64,000 bases of DNA, from positions 186,001-250,000 of the forward strand of contig JAXHMK010000010.1 of the NCBI GenBank assembly GCA_034521495.1. The letters run 5' to 3'. Under the pieces are notes generated by a model that worked only from the letters and a program-made list of their open reading frames with translations, ran no database searches and was not told the origin of the DNA. The position numbers and the translations under genes were made by a program. The number at the start of each line of letters is the position of its first letter. The stretch's first letter is position 1. This DNA is from Balneolaceae bacterium. GTDB lineage: Bacteria; Bacteroidota; Rhodothermia; Balneolales; Balneolaceae. Below are positions 53,640 to 63,387 of this stretch, piece after piece.

Positions 53640-55382
53640 TTGTTGTTTCAAAGAATTAACCTGTCTGGATTGAAGAAGATTGTATTAACCGTATTGTTGG
53701 TTTTTTTAATAGTAATGATAAAAAACTGTGCCACGCCGAGGGGGCCAACGGGTGGAGAACCAGATCAAGAGGGACCAATAATTATTGAAACGGAACCGGC
53801 CAATGGCACAACTAATTTCGATGGTAATGAGGTAACCTTTATCTTCGATCAATTTATTGAACGGAACTCTTTTCGTGATAATGTAAGCGTTGAACCGGAC
53901 CTGGGTATTGAGTTTGAAATCGATTTTGGACGAAAATCAGCTACGGTTGAGTTTTTGTCGCCACTGCCTGAAAACACTACCATTATTATAAAAGTGGGAA
54001 CGGATGTAACGGATACTGACCGAAACGAAATGGATGCACCGTTTGACCTTGCACTGAGCACCGGAGATGTCCTGGATGATGCCACGGTTACGGGCCGGCT
54101 TCTTGGTTCTCAAACAGGAAAAGGCGAGAATGGAAATCGTGTATTTTTATACCCTGAACCGTTTGATCTAACCCAGAGATCGAGATATGTAGCTGAAACC
54201 GATACTTCCGGTCGTTTCCGTTTTGGATATCTCAGTGAGGGTATCTATAAGGCTTTTTGGGTGAATGATTTAAACAGTAACCGGATATGGGAGCAGGGGC
54301 GTGAAAATGCTCAGCCATTTCATGCCGATACATTTGAGCTGGCTCGTGAGGATTCAATTGATATTGGAACGCTCTATATCGACTCGCCCGATACAGTGGC
54401 CCCAAAAATGGATGGAATTGGTTTGCTGTCTCAGGAGAGGTTGCGGCTTCGGGTTTCAGAAGAGGTGATATGGGAAGATAACGGGGAATTTATACTTACA
54501 GATACGCTGGATAATGAATTTACGCGAGCCGTTCCTCTCTATAAATCGGAACAGGATCCCACTGTGGTATTTGCCCAGCCCTTTCAGGTACTGGCGGACA
54601 GCTTGCAGTTTTTGATGCAAGCAAACGGGATAACGGACAATGCCGGGAATCCCCTGAGTATAGATGTGGCTCCATTTATGGGATCGGCCCAGGAAGATAC
54701 GACTGCTCTCCAAACAATATCACATAATTCAGGCAGTGGACTCTTCCCGGATGAAGCTCTTGAAATTACCTACTCAAAATTTATTGATGATGATTCCGTA
54801 GTAGATTCGCTGGTAGTTGTGGAAGGGGATGCCGTAAACGAGAGTTGGGATTCGCTTGAAGTGGACAATCACATATTACGAATTTTACCCCCAAACGGAA
54901 TTTGGGAACCTGGTATTAGCTACGAATTCAGGGTTTGGAATCCATGGATGCAGGAACGAGAGCAGATTGATCCGGATATTTGGCAGAAAAATCAATTGGG
55001 CGGAGTTGAACTAAACCTGGAGAATGGAGATTCAACAGTAACATCACACATCACTTTGACTGACACAGAAGAGAGTATCCGCGTAGATACTACATTTACA
55101 AACTCTGTTTTCCTGGATAATCTTCCTCCACTTGAGTATAAAGCCGTTGTTTACGAAGATAAAAATGGAGACGGCATGTGGAATGTTGGAACAGTTGATC
55201 CTTTCTCTGCTCCTGAACCCTACACTGTACGAACACAAATTCCTGTTCAGGAAGGTTTTACTGCGGAGGTCTCTGTTTCTTATCCTAATAAGGAAACCAC
55301 GAGCAAAGAAGCTGAAAATATCGAATCTGAAGATGAGAACAACGCTGAATCGAACCAAAGTACTGAAAACAACAATCAATAA
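53640..55382 (+). CDS. lipoprotein with Ig-like domains (Big_5 type)
   Basis: 580 residues from TTG at 53640; TTG at 53670 (LKKIVLTVLLVFLI) gives a shorter signal and is just as likely. A signal helix ends VMIKNC, an imperfect lipobox, followed by CATPRGPTGGEPDQEGP, a common Bacteroidota motif after a lipid anchor. One Big_5 Ig-like domain (about 50-125; TNFDGNEVTFIFDQFIERNS) precedes several beta-sandwich segments, including a carboxypeptidase-regulatory-like part (SRYVAETDTSGRFRF). The C-terminus is acidic, Asn-rich and likely disordered. It is a cell-surface protein of unknown role. Confidence 0.8.
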   Translation: MLFQRINLSGLKKIVLTVLLVFLIVMIKNCATPRGPTGGEPDQEGPIIIETEPANGTTNFDGNEVTFIFDQFIERNSFRDNVSVEPDLGIEFEIDFGRKSATVEFLSPLPENTTIIIKVGTDVTDTDRNEMDAPFDLALSTGDVLDDATVTGRLLGSQTGKGENGNRVFLYPEPFDLTQRSRYVAETDTSGRFRFGYLSEGIYKAFWVNDLNSNRIWEQGRENAQPFHADTFELAREDSIDIGTLYIDSPDTVAPKMDGIGLLSQERLRLRVSEEVIWEDNGEFILTDTLDNEFTRAVPLYKSEQDPTVVFAQPFQVLADSLQFLMQANGITDNAGNPLSIDVAPFMGSAQEDTTALQTISHNSGSGLFPDEALEITYSKFIDDDSVVDSLVVVEGDAVNESWDSLEVDNHILRILPPNGIWEPGISYEFRVWNPWMQEREQIDPDIWQKNQLGGVELNLENGDSTVTSHITLTDTEESIRVDTTFTNSVFLDNLPPLEYKAVVYEDKNGDGMWNVGTVDPFSAPEPYTVRTQIPVQEGFTAEVSVSYPNKETTSKEAENIESEDENNAESNQSTENNNQ

Positions 55383-55385
55383 ACT

Positions 55386-56264
55386 ATGACAGACCAGATA
55401 ATTGATTTTATATCAACTCATGAATTGACATTTAAAGTCATATTTATACTTGCAGGAACAATAATCTTGGCAAATATCGTCAGAAGAATCTACAAAAAAC
55501 TTGTAGAACGAAGTGTTGATAACGACGATCATTTAACGACCTACCGTTTTTTAGGAAATTCCATTGCAACGGTAATCTATGTGATTGGTTTCAGTTTTGC
55601 GATCTGGAATATTCCCTTTCTGAAACCGGTGGCTCAATCTGTTGTAGCAGGTGCCGGAATCCTGGCAATAGCCGTTGGTTTTGCATCTCAGCAATCACTC
55701 GGAAATATTATTAGTGGTTTCTTTATTGTGATTTCAAAACCCTATAAAATTAACGACAGAATTACCTTTAGTGACGGTTTGGTAGGTGTGGTAGAGGATA
55801 TTGGGCTACGTCATACAGTAATCAGAAATTTCGAAAATCAACGCATCATTATACCCAACTCTATTATTAGTAATGAGCGGTTGATCAATGCACATTTTGA
55901 GGAGCCAAAAGTGTGTCGTTTTGTTGAGATTGGAATCAGTTATAATTCAGATATCGATCTTGCAAGAAAAATTATGGCTGATGAGATTGAAAAACATCCG
56001 CTTTCAATAGATAACCGAACACCGGAAGAGAAAAAGGAGCATGAGCCCATTGTAAGAATACGTGTGGTTCTGCTTGGAGAGTCATCCGTAAATTTAAGAG
56101 CATGGGCCTGGGCAGAAAATCCACAGGATGGATATTTTCTGTATACAGATGTAATTGAAAGCATAAAAAAACGTTTTGACAAGGAAGGCATTAATATTCC
56201 ATTTCCACAGCGAACGCTCAGTTATTTGGATCAAAAGAAAGAAGAGGTCCCTTCAAAGAATTAA
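55386..56264 (+). CDS. MscS-family mechanosensitive channel
   Basis: 292 residues. Three N-terminal membrane helices (about 12-34, 55-78, 84-105), with the third one Gly/Ala-rich (AVGFASQQSLGNIISGFFIVI). A beta domain follows (INDRITFSDGLVGVVEDIGL to RIIIPNSI) and an alpha/beta C-terminal end. It opens on membrane tension to release solutes. It begins three bases after the lipoprotein stop and may be co-transcribed. Confidence 0.92.
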   Translation: MTDQIIDFISTHELTFKVIFILAGTIILANIVRRIYKKLVERSVDNDDHLTTYRFLGNSIATVIYVIGFSFAIWNIPFLKPVAQSVVAGAGILAIAVGFASQQSLGNIISGFFIVISKPYKINDRITFSDGLVGVVEDIGLRHTVIRNFENQRIIIPNSIISNERLINAHFEEPKVCRFVEIGISYNSDIDLARKIMADEIEKHPLSIDNRTPEEKKEHEPIVRIRVVLLGESSVNLRAWAWAENPQDGYFLYTDVIESIKKRFDKEGINIPFPQRTLSYLDQKKEEVPSKN

Positions 56265-56377
56265 AACATCTGAATATTTCAGACTTTATAATTTAAGTTA
56301 TTTCTTGGGACAGTAAATTAGAATAGTGCTATGTCAAGTATAAAATTTCAGTTTATTGAATGGAGTAATAATTTTCC

Positions 56378-56500
56378 CCTCCTTATGAAGGAGGTGCCGG
56401 GGGTGGTTATTCTCCCCTGGAGGGGAGTACGGCGAAGCCGGGAGGGGTGTACATCCCCCTGCTCACTCCGTTCGCTTTCCCCCTTCAAAGGGGGACTTTT
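56378..56500. repeat. dispersed repeat related to family D, inverted
   Basis: It contains CTCCTTATGAAGGAGG, CTCCCCTGGAGGGGAGTACG, GTACGGCGAAGCCGGGAGGG and CCCCCTTCAAAGGGGG, which are the same modules as in family D copies at 13174 and 62290 but in the opposite orientation and shorter. Non-coding. Confidence 0.6.
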
Positions 56501-56542
56501 TATACCGACATTTGATTCTTGACTCGACAATAGAAAAAAAAT

Positions 56543-59500
56543 ATGTCTGATTCATCGACAACAAGTACAGGAAAAATTCAAAAACAGTCATCTGCAAATG
56601 GTCAGTCTGTAGCTGAGAAGTACCAGGCAACGAATAAAATACGGTTCATAACAGCGGCAAGCTTGTTTGATGGCCATGATGCCAGCATCAATATTATGCG
56701 GCGAATATTACAAGCTACGGGGGCTGAAGTGATTCATTTAGGTCATAATCGTTCGGTTCATGAAATTGTTCAATGTGCCATCCAGGAAGATGCCCAGGGT
56801 ATTGCGGTCAGCTCTTACCAGGGCGGCCACAACGAGTATTTCAAATATATGATCGATCTCTTGCAAGAGAATGGTGCCTCGCATATCAAAGTCTTTGGCG
56901 GCGGTGGTGGTGTGATTTCTGACGATGAGATTGAAGATCTGCATAAGTATGGAGTGACACGAATTTTTTCTGTTGAAGACGGAAGCGAAATGGGATTGCA
57001 GGGGATGATCAATTACATGATAGAAGCCTGTGATTTTGATCCCTGTGAAAATTCAGAGATCAACCCCAAAAAACTGAAGGAAGGGGATTTCAACACCATT
57101 GCCCGGGCTATCACAGCGCTCGAAAATCACAAAGATAATCTGATCTCTTATTCTGATTCTCAATTGAGTATTGACGGTAAAGAGATAGATCCATCAGAAA
57201 AACAGATTCCGATTCTTGGGATTACGGGAACCGGTGGAGCGGGGAAGAGTTCGCTGACCGATGAGATTATCCGACGATTTCTGACTGAGTTTGATGAACT
57301 TACAATCGGTGTTATTTCTATCGATCCATCCAAGGTTCGAACCGGCGGAGCACTTCTCGGTGATCGCATTCGGATGAACAGTATCGATACGAAGCATGTA
57401 TTTATGAGAAGTATGGCTACGCGGGCTTCCAACAGATCGGTCAGTGAGTCTTTAAATTCTGTAATTGAGATGTATAAAACTGCTGGTTTCGATCTGATCA
57501 TTGTTGAGACCAGCGGAATTGGACAGAGCGGAACCGAAATTGTGGATGTTTGCGATATCCCGATCTATGTTATGACGCACGAATATGGAGCCGCTACACA
57601 GCTCGAAAAGATCAATATGCTGGATGCAGCTGAAATAGTTGTACTCAACAAATTTGAGAAAAAGGGGGCCCTGGATGCCCTTCGGGATATCCGAAAACAG
57701 ATGCAGCGAAACAGGGGAGACTGGCATATCAAACCGGAAAAGATGCCTGTTTACCCGACCATTGCTGCACAATTCAATGATGAGGGAATACACAGGCTGT
57801 TTGCCAAAATTGTGGAGCTTACAAATGAGAGATATCCATTGAATTGGTCACCCCGTTTATATACCAACTCCGAACCTGCAGAAGATATTCAAACTCAGGC
57901 CATTATTCCGGGTCGGCGACAGCGATATCTTTCCGAAATCTCTGAAACGATTGAGGATTATCACCAGTGGACAAAAAATCAGGTTGACATTGCAGCAAAA
58001 CTCGACCAGGTGAAAGGAACCTTCAACCAGATTAAAGACTGGAAACCGGATGATGAAGAGAAACTTCTGTCAAGGTTGGAAGAGATGGAGAATCACTGGA
58101 CGGAGCAGTTAGATCCGCTGCCCAAGAAAATATTGGAAGGTTGGGATGAACTTTACAAACAGTATTCCGGCGAAGAGTTTACCGTAAAAATTCGTGGTAA
58201 AGAGATCAAAAATAAACTAAAACGGGAATCCCTCAGTGGTACCAAAGTCCCGAGAATTTCGCTGCCAAAAACTAAGAATCTTGGAGATCGGCTGGAATTT
58301 GCACTCAAAGAAAACCTGCCGGGCTACTTTCCGTTTACGGCCGGGGTTTTTCCATTCAAACGAGAAGGGGAGGACCCTACCCGGATGTTTGCCGGAGAAG
58401 GAACCCCTGAGCGTACCAACCGGCGATTCCACTATGTGAGTGAAGGGATGCCCGCTGCACGACTTTCTACAGCATTCGACTCAGTGACGTTATATGGAGA
58501 AGATCCGGCTCACCGACCGGATATTTATGGCAAAATCGGGAATTCGGGGGTAAGTATCTGTACCCTCGATGATATGAAGAAACTCTATTCAGGCTTTGAA
58601 CTGACCTCACCCAAGACATCCGTTTCAATGACGATTAATGGCCCCGCGCCTATGATTTTGGCGATGTTTATGAATACAGCCATCGATCAGGAAGTGGAGC
58701 GATATTTGAAGGAGCAGGGTGAATGGGAGAGGGTGGAGAAAGAGATTAAAAAATACTTTGAGGAGAATGACCTGCCTCAGCCGAAATATCATGATGAGTT
58801 ACCGGCAACAAATGACGGTTTTGGTTTGGGACTACTTGGCGTAAGCGGCGATCAATTTGTGGAAAATGATACGTATGAACGTATTAAAAATGAAACACTG
58901 CGGGTTGTTCGCGGAACTGTACAGGCTGATATCCTGAAGGAGGATCAGGCTCAAAATACATGCATCTTTTCAACTGAATTTGCCCTGAAAATGATGGGAG
59001 ATGTGCAGAGTTACTTTACCGATCATAAAGTTAGAAATTATTATTCGGTGTCTATTTCCGGGTATCATATTGCAGAGGCGGGTGCAAATCCAATCACTCA
59101 GGCTGCCTTTACTCTTGCCAACGGATTTACCTATGTAGAGTATTATCTCTCACGCGGATTGGATATCGACGATTTTGCTCATAACCTCTCGTTCTTTTTT
59201 AGTAATGGTCTCGATCCCGAATATGCCGTCATTGGCCGGGTTGCACGACGAATTTGGGCTATTGCCATGAAACACAAGTACGATGCAAACGAGCGTTCTC
59301 AAAAACTGAAATATCATATACAAACCAGCGGCCGGTCGCTCCACGCAAAGGAGATTCAATTTAACGATATTCGTACTACACTTCAGGCTCTGATGGCTGT
59401 TTATGATAACTGTAACTCATTGCACACCAATGCTTACGATGAAGCGATTACAACGCCGACAGAAGAATCCGTACGCCGTGCATTAGCTATCCAGTTGATC

Positions 59501-60013
59501 ATTAACAAGGAGCTGGGGTTGACGATGAACGAAAATCCGCTCCAGGGATCGTTTATCATCGAAGAACTGACAGACCTGGTTGAAGAAGCAATACTTACAG
59601 AATTTGACAGGATTACTGAGCGCGGCGGTGTTTTAGGAGCGATGGAGAGCATGTATCAGCGCGGGAAAATACAGGAGGAGAGTTTGCATTACGAATCACT
59701 GAAACACTCCGGTGAGAAACCGATTATTGGAGTGAACACGTTTTTAAGTGATTCGGATTCAGAGGAGGTGGATCGTGAAATGGAGTTGATCCGGTCAACA
59801 AAAGAGGAGAAAGATCAGCAGATTGAGAATTTAGAGGATTTTCAAGAGCGTAACCGCACATCGTCTGATCAAGCTATTCAAAAATTAAAACAAGTGGCAA
59901 GGGAGGATGGAAATATCTTTGGGGAACTGATGGAAACGGTGAAATCCGCCTCTTTGGGACAGATTACACACGCCCTTTACGAAGTTGGCGGGCAGTATCG
60001 CAGAAATATGTAA
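56543..60013 (+). CDS. icmF: fused isobutyryl-CoA mutase (IcmF)
   Basis: 1156 residues. The N-terminal B12 domain (about 32-165) has DGHDASIN (D43, H45), then a MeaB-like G-protein domain (about 200-480) with [12 protein letters not shown] (226-236). The mutase TIM barrel follows (about 580-1130), with [20 protein letters not shown] and [11 protein letters not shown], the IcmF form rather than the Tyr-containing MCM form. It uses adenosylcobalamin to interconvert isobutyryl-CoA and n-butyryl-CoA, with the fused G protein controlling cofactor loading. It is transcribed alone. Confidence 0.95.
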   Translation: MSDSSTTSTGKIQKQSSANGQSVAEKYQATNKIRFITAASLFDGHDASINIMRRILQATGAEVIHLGHNRSVHEIVQCAIQEDAQGIAVSSYQGGHNEYFKYMIDLLQENGASHIKVFGGGGGVISDDEIEDLHKYGVTRIFSVEDGSEMGLQGMINYMIEACDFDPCENSEINPKKLKEGDFNTIARAITALENHKDNLISYSDSQLSIDGKEIDPSEKQIPILGITGTGGAGKSSLTDEIIRRFLTEFDELTIGVISIDPSKVRTGGALLGDRIRMNSIDTKHVFMRSMATRASNRSVSESLNSVIEMYKTAGFDLIIVETSGIGQSGTEIVDVCDIPIYVMTHEYGAATQLEKINMLDAAEIVVLNKFEKKGALDALRDIRKQMQRNRGDWHIKPEKMPVYPTIAAQFNDEGIHRLFAKIVELTNERYPLNWSPRLYTNSEPAEDIQTQAIIPGRRQRYLSEISETIEDYHQWTKNQVDIAAKLDQVKGTFNQIKDWKPDDEEKLLSRLEEMENHWTEQLDPLPKKILEGWDELYKQYSGEEFTVKIRGKEIKNKLKRESLSGTKVPRISLPKTKNLGDRLEFALKENLPGYFPFTAGVFPFKREGEDPTRMFAGEGTPERTNRRFHYVSEGMPAARLSTAFDSVTLYGEDPAHRPDIYGKIGNSGVSICTLDDMKKLYSGFELTSPKTSVSMTINGPAPMILAMFMNTAIDQEVERYLKEQGEWERVEKEIKKYFEENDLPQPKYHDELPATNDGFGLGLLGVSGDQFVENDTYERIKNETLRVVRGTVQADILKEDQAQNTCIFSTEFALKMMGDVQSYFTDHKVRNYYSVSISGYHIAEAGANPITQAAFTLANGFTYVEYYLSRGLDIDDFAHNLSFFFSNGLDPEYAVIGRVARRIWAIAMKHKYDANERSQKLKYHIQTSGRSLHAKEIQFNDIRTTLQALMAVYDNCNSLHTNAYDEAITTPTEESVRRALAIQLIINKELGLTMNENPLQGSFIIEELTDLVEEAILTEFDRITERGGVLGAMESMYQRGKIQEESLHYESLKHSGEKPIIGVNTFLSDSDSEEVDREMELIRSTKEEKDQQIENLEDFQERNRTSSDQAIQKLKQVAREDGNIFGELMETVKSASLGQITHALYEVGGQYRRNM

Positions 60014-60034
60014 GCAGAAATAATTTGGTGGTTG

Positions 60035-60502
60035 TTATCCAAACAACTTGTTCCAGGCGGCAACAAATGCCCATATAAGACCAACGATTACTCCGATCAA
60101 AATGGATATGAGGAATATGAAAAGAATCCAGTTTAGAATTGAACTTTGATTTTCAAGCTGATCGGGATTTTGTTCAAGTTTTTCAAGCAGAATGGCATTC
60201 CTGAGATTTGCTTTCCAGGCCACATCAAAAATATCTCCAAGAACAGGGATCGCACCAATCGTTAAATCCACAAGTATATTTATAAACATTCGGATAAGCA
60301 CCGCTGGTTTTGCACCGAGTTTAGCAGCATAAGCCATAAAATAGATGGAGAGAGAAGCCCCGGCTAAATCACCCACCCCTGATACCAGCCCGATGATGGG
60401 GTCAATTCCTACTTTAATCTTTGTACCGGGAATTGTGAATTGACTATCGAGAAGTTCCGCGAATTTTCGGGATTTAGAATGTTTTGATACGTTTGTTGCC
60501 AA
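60035..60502 (-). CDS. DUF4112 membrane protein
   Basis: 155 residues, TTG start. DUF4112 features: FAELLDSQFTIPGTKIKVGID, then GLVSGVGDLAGASLSIYFM, and IGAIPVLGDIFDVAWKANLRN. A C-terminal transmembrane helix pair follows (about 126-150). Function unknown. It converges on icmF, with 22 bases between the stops. Confidence 0.88.
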   Translation of the reverse strand: MATNVSKHSKSRKFAELLDSQFTIPGTKIKVGIDPIIGLVSGVGDLAGASLSIYFMAYAAKLGAKPAVLIRMFINILVDLTIGAIPVLGDIFDVAWKANLRNAILLEKLEQNPDQLENQSSILNWILFIFLISILIGVIVGLIWAFVAAWNKLFG

Positions 60503-60667
60503 AATATAGACGCTTATGTTGTTTCCTGGAGATTACCTTTCAATGACGAAGATGCAGGTGAGCAAGATAACATTCGGTGGGTTAATGTTACCGGTTTTTT
60601 AGGAAGAGTCTAAAAGTACCGACCTGTTTTTAAAAAAGAATCGAATTGTATAAAGATGGAAAGCAAC

Positions 60668-60703
60668 ATGCATACTCAAAACTATAAGGAAATGAGTATG
60701 CAT
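60668..60703 (-). terminator. hairpin after the TPR gene
   Basis: Perfect 11-base arms ATGCATACTCA and TGAGTATGCAT with a 14-base loop lie 22 bases after the TPR stop. No strong T-run follows on the minus strand, so termination is likely but not certain. Confidence 0.45.
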
Positions 60704-60724
60704 TCGTTAAATTTTAAAAATTTG

Positions 60725-61417
60725 TTACCCGGCAGGAGTGGACTGAGTAATGAGGCCTTTTAATTTTTCGGCCTGAGCTAATTGCTGACTATTAGGATAG
60801 TCGTTTATAACAGTTTCAATGTGAGTAAGAGCTTGATCATAATTGCCGGCTTCTCTGTGTGCCTCCGCAGCTTTAAAAAGATTGTATGGAGTGGTTGAAC
60901 TGTTCTCATCCCAGGTTGCAGCTTTTTCGAACTGAACTGCTGCCTCATCGAATCTTTCCAGTTCTACTAAAATATTAGCATGCATTGAGATAGGGGCAAC
61001 ACCTAAAATTCCTTCAGGCAGATCGTATTCTTGTATATATGTTAATGACTCTTCATAATTACCTAACTCAAACTCAGATATTGCAGCATAGTAATGAGCT
61101 AAATTTCCGGCATCAGTTCCACTGTAATTCTCCGCAATTTGAACAAATCCCAGCGTAAATTCTTCCTCGTTGCCATACAATGCTTCCTGAAAGTTTCCTT
61201 GCAGCAGTTCCTGCTCAGCAATTCCCAGTAAATTTGTAGCTTCTACTTCCTGGTTGCCGGTGTAGATTACATATGCTATTGACAGCCCAATGGCCAATAA
61301 CAGTCCGATACCTCCACCAATAACGGCTGCTTTATTATTTTCATAGAAGTGCATGAATCTCGAAGAATATTCAATCAGAATATCCTGTTCGAGTTCTTCT
61401 TTTTTTAGCTTACTCAT
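60725..61417 (-). CDS. membrane-anchored TPR protein, YfgM-like
   Basis: 230 residues. A short cytoplasmic N-terminus (KKEELEQDILIEYSSRFM) leads to one membrane helix (about 33-55), followed by a periplasmic TPR region (about 70-225), in which repeats such as AHYYAAISEFELGNYEESLT and AEAHREAGNYDQALTHIETV are visible. The architecture matches YfgM/TPR_21 proteins that help outer-membrane protein folding. The gene stands alone. Confidence 0.85.
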   Translation of the reverse strand: MSKLKKEELEQDILIEYSSRFMHFYENNKAAVIGGGIGLLLAIGLSIAYVIYTGNQEVEATNLLGIAEQELLQGNFQEALYGNEEEFTLGFVQIAENYSGTDAGNLAHYYAAISEFELGNYEESLTYIQEYDLPEGILGVAPISMHANILVELERFDEAAVQFEKAATWDENSSTTPYNLFKAAEAHREAGNYDQALTHIETVINDYPNSQQLAQAEKLKGLITQSTPAG

Positions 61418-61624
61418 AATTTCTTTTTGTTTAAATAGATGCCCAATTTGGTTTTCAGTCGAGCTTTTTGAAGAGTGTCAAAGTTAAAATTAGTTGATGA
61501 TTATACCAAGTAAAAAGAGAGTGGAGATTACATATTTGAATCGCCAAGAGTCATCCGATGAGTGACCAAACTTGAAACAAGGATATTACTATTCAGACTC
61601 ATTGGATGACTCCTCATATTTAAA

Positions 61625-62269
61625 TCACTGATCAAACCGGTTTAAATCAAAATCCTCAAAATTGTCGATAACAAAGTCAGCCGGGGAGAGATCTTGGTTC
61701 CCAGAATTAGTATTTCTATATCCTACACACTTCATATTGGCAGCTTTTGCAGCCCGTACTCCATTGTTGGAATCTTCAATCACAAGACAATTTTCGGGAG
61801 GAGTGTCAGCCATTTCGGCGGCTTTTTCAAAAATTTCCGGGTGTGGTTTTGAGGTATCCAAATCTGCACCGCTGATTCTCAATTCAAAATAGTCCAGCAG
61901 ATCAAATATGTTAAGCACCAGCTCTATGTTTCTCATTTCAGATGACGATGCCAATACCAATTTTATATTCTCAGAATGCAGTTTATCAATGAGTTCAACA
62001 ACTCCTTCAATAGGATCATCATCAAAAGAGTTAGAGATAATATCGATATACCGGTTTTGTTCTTTTATGGTCATCTCATCAGGATCGATCTCAAGCTGAT
62101 ACTCCTCCTTCACGCAATGCCAGAGATCGGATCGGCCCACATATTTTGCATGTTCGTCGTGAGTTAATTCTATTCCCACCTCTTTAAAAAGCTGTTTCTC
62201 AACCTGCATATAGATCGGTTCACTGTCTATGATGACTCCATCCATATCAAAAATAACTGTAGAAATCAT
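61625..62269 (-). CDS. HAD-superfamily phosphatase, beta-phosphoglucomutase-like
   Basis: 214 residues of HAD subfamily IA. D8 and D10 are the nucleophile and acid/base (VIFDMDGVIIDSEP). Others are the Ser in LVLASSSEMRN, Lys in SKPHPEIFEKAAE and the DSNNGVRAAKAA acidic segment. It may dephosphorylate a sugar phosphate or act as a phosphomutase. The specific substrate is unknown. Confidence 0.92.
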   Translation of the reverse strand: MISTVIFDMDGVIIDSEPIYMQVEKQLFKEVGIELTHDEHAKYVGRSDLWHCVKEEYQLEIDPDEMTIKEQNRYIDIISNSFDDDPIEGVVELIDKLHSENIKLVLASSSEMRNIELVLNIFDLLDYFELRISGADLDTSKPHPEIFEKAAEMADTPPENCLVIEDSNNGVRAAKAANMKCVGYRNTNSGNQDLSPADFVIDNFEDFDLNRFDQ

Positions 62270-62289
62270 GATTCGTTTCCTTCCATATT

Positions 62290-62590
62290 GTTTAATCTAA
62301 AGTGGTTTAATTTCCCGACCCTCTGGGTCGGAAAAAAGATAAAAGTCCCCCTTTGAAGGGGGAAGCGAACGGAGTGAGCTGGGGGATGACTATCTGAGTT
62401 TTGTATTGACTAAGTCTTGGTTCTGAAGTATTACACCCCTCCCGGCTAAAGCCGTACTCCCCTCGAGGGGAGATTGATCATCCCCCATTGCCCCCTTCAA
62501 AGGGGGACACTTTACAATAAGTGCATAGATTTTAAAAAAATTTGGATTATAAGTTGATACCTCGTGAGCTCTGCCCCGTGGGAGTTCATT
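62290..62590. repeat. long dispersed repeat, family D, copy 2
   Basis: It begins GTTTAATCTAAAGTGGTTTAAT and ends GTGGGAGTTCATTC. It follows copy 1 (13174-13460) closely, with an extra CCCGACCCTCTGGGTCGG hairpin near 62312. Non-coding. With it, the gap to the ABC ATPase at 62697 is explained, apart from about 100 AT-rich bases. Confidence 0.75.
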
Positions 62591-62696
62591 CTTTGTTTTG
62601 GAGTTTGTCGATCAGTCATCTAATGAGTGAGTCAGCTATAAAGGAAAATCCTATCGGATACGCTCATCGAATAGATTTACAAAAATAAAACCTGCT

Positions 62697-63386
62697 CTAA
62701 ACCCTGTTCAATGTCCCATTTTGAAGGGAGTAAACGATATCACAGCGTGTAGCGATCTCCTTTTCGTGGGTTATGAGAACGATGGACAGATCTTCCATCT
62801 CCCGAAGTTGAAAAAGCAGGCTGAGGATCGATTCTGTATTTTTTTCGTCGAGATTTCCCGTTGGTTCATCAGCCAGAATGATAGAGGGATGATTAGTCAG
62901 TGCCCTAGCCATTGATACTCTTTGCTGTTCTCCTCCGGATAACTGAGAGGGCCTGTGGTTCAGCCGATCACTCATCCCAAATCGATCAAGCAATTCTGTG
63001 GCTCTTTCTTCCGCTTTGGAGAAAGGAGTGTCCTTGATCAGTGCGGGCATCATTACATTTTCCATAGCGGTAAATTCCGGCAGCAAATGATGAAACTGGA
63101 ATACAAATCCCACATTTTTATTTCGAAGTTCGGCAAGTTGATCCTTTTTAAATTGATAAATCGATTTTCCATGCCAAAACACATCGCCGGATGTGGGGTG
63201 ATCGAGGCCTCCAAGAATATGAAGGAGTGTACTTTTGCCGCTGCCACTGGATCCGACGATCGAAATGATGTCGGCTTTTTTAATCTGCAGATCTACACCC
63301 TGTAAAATTCGTAAAACGCCATCTCCGGATTCAGACGGAAATTCCTTGTGAATGTCGGAGCCCTGGAGTACAAAATTTTCACTCAT
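62697..63386 (-). CDS. ABC transporter ATP-binding protein, LolD-like
   Basis: 229 residues, one nucleotide-binding domain. Walker A GSSGSGKST (45-53), Q-loop in VGFVFQFHHLLPEFTA, signature LSGGEQQRVSMARAL, Walker B IILADEPTGNLD and switch His VLITHEKE. The short family with an FQFHHLLPEFTA Q-loop is the LolD/MacB/FtsE group, so a lipoprotein-release or membrane-expulsion role is likely. The permease partner is not in the window. The start follows the YmdB-like stop by one base. Confidence 0.9.
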   Translation of the reverse strand: MSENFVLQGSDIHKEFPSESGDGVLRILQGVDLQIKKADIISIVGSSGSGKSTLLHILGGLDHPTSGDVFWHGKSIYQFKKDQLAELRNKNVGFVFQFHHLLPEFTAMENVMMPALIKDTPFSKAEERATELLDRFGMSDRLNHRPSQLSGGEQQRVSMARALTNHPSIILADEPTGNLDEKNTESILSLLFQLREMEDLSIVLITHEKEIATRCDIVYSLQNGTLNRV

Positions 63387-63387
63387 C

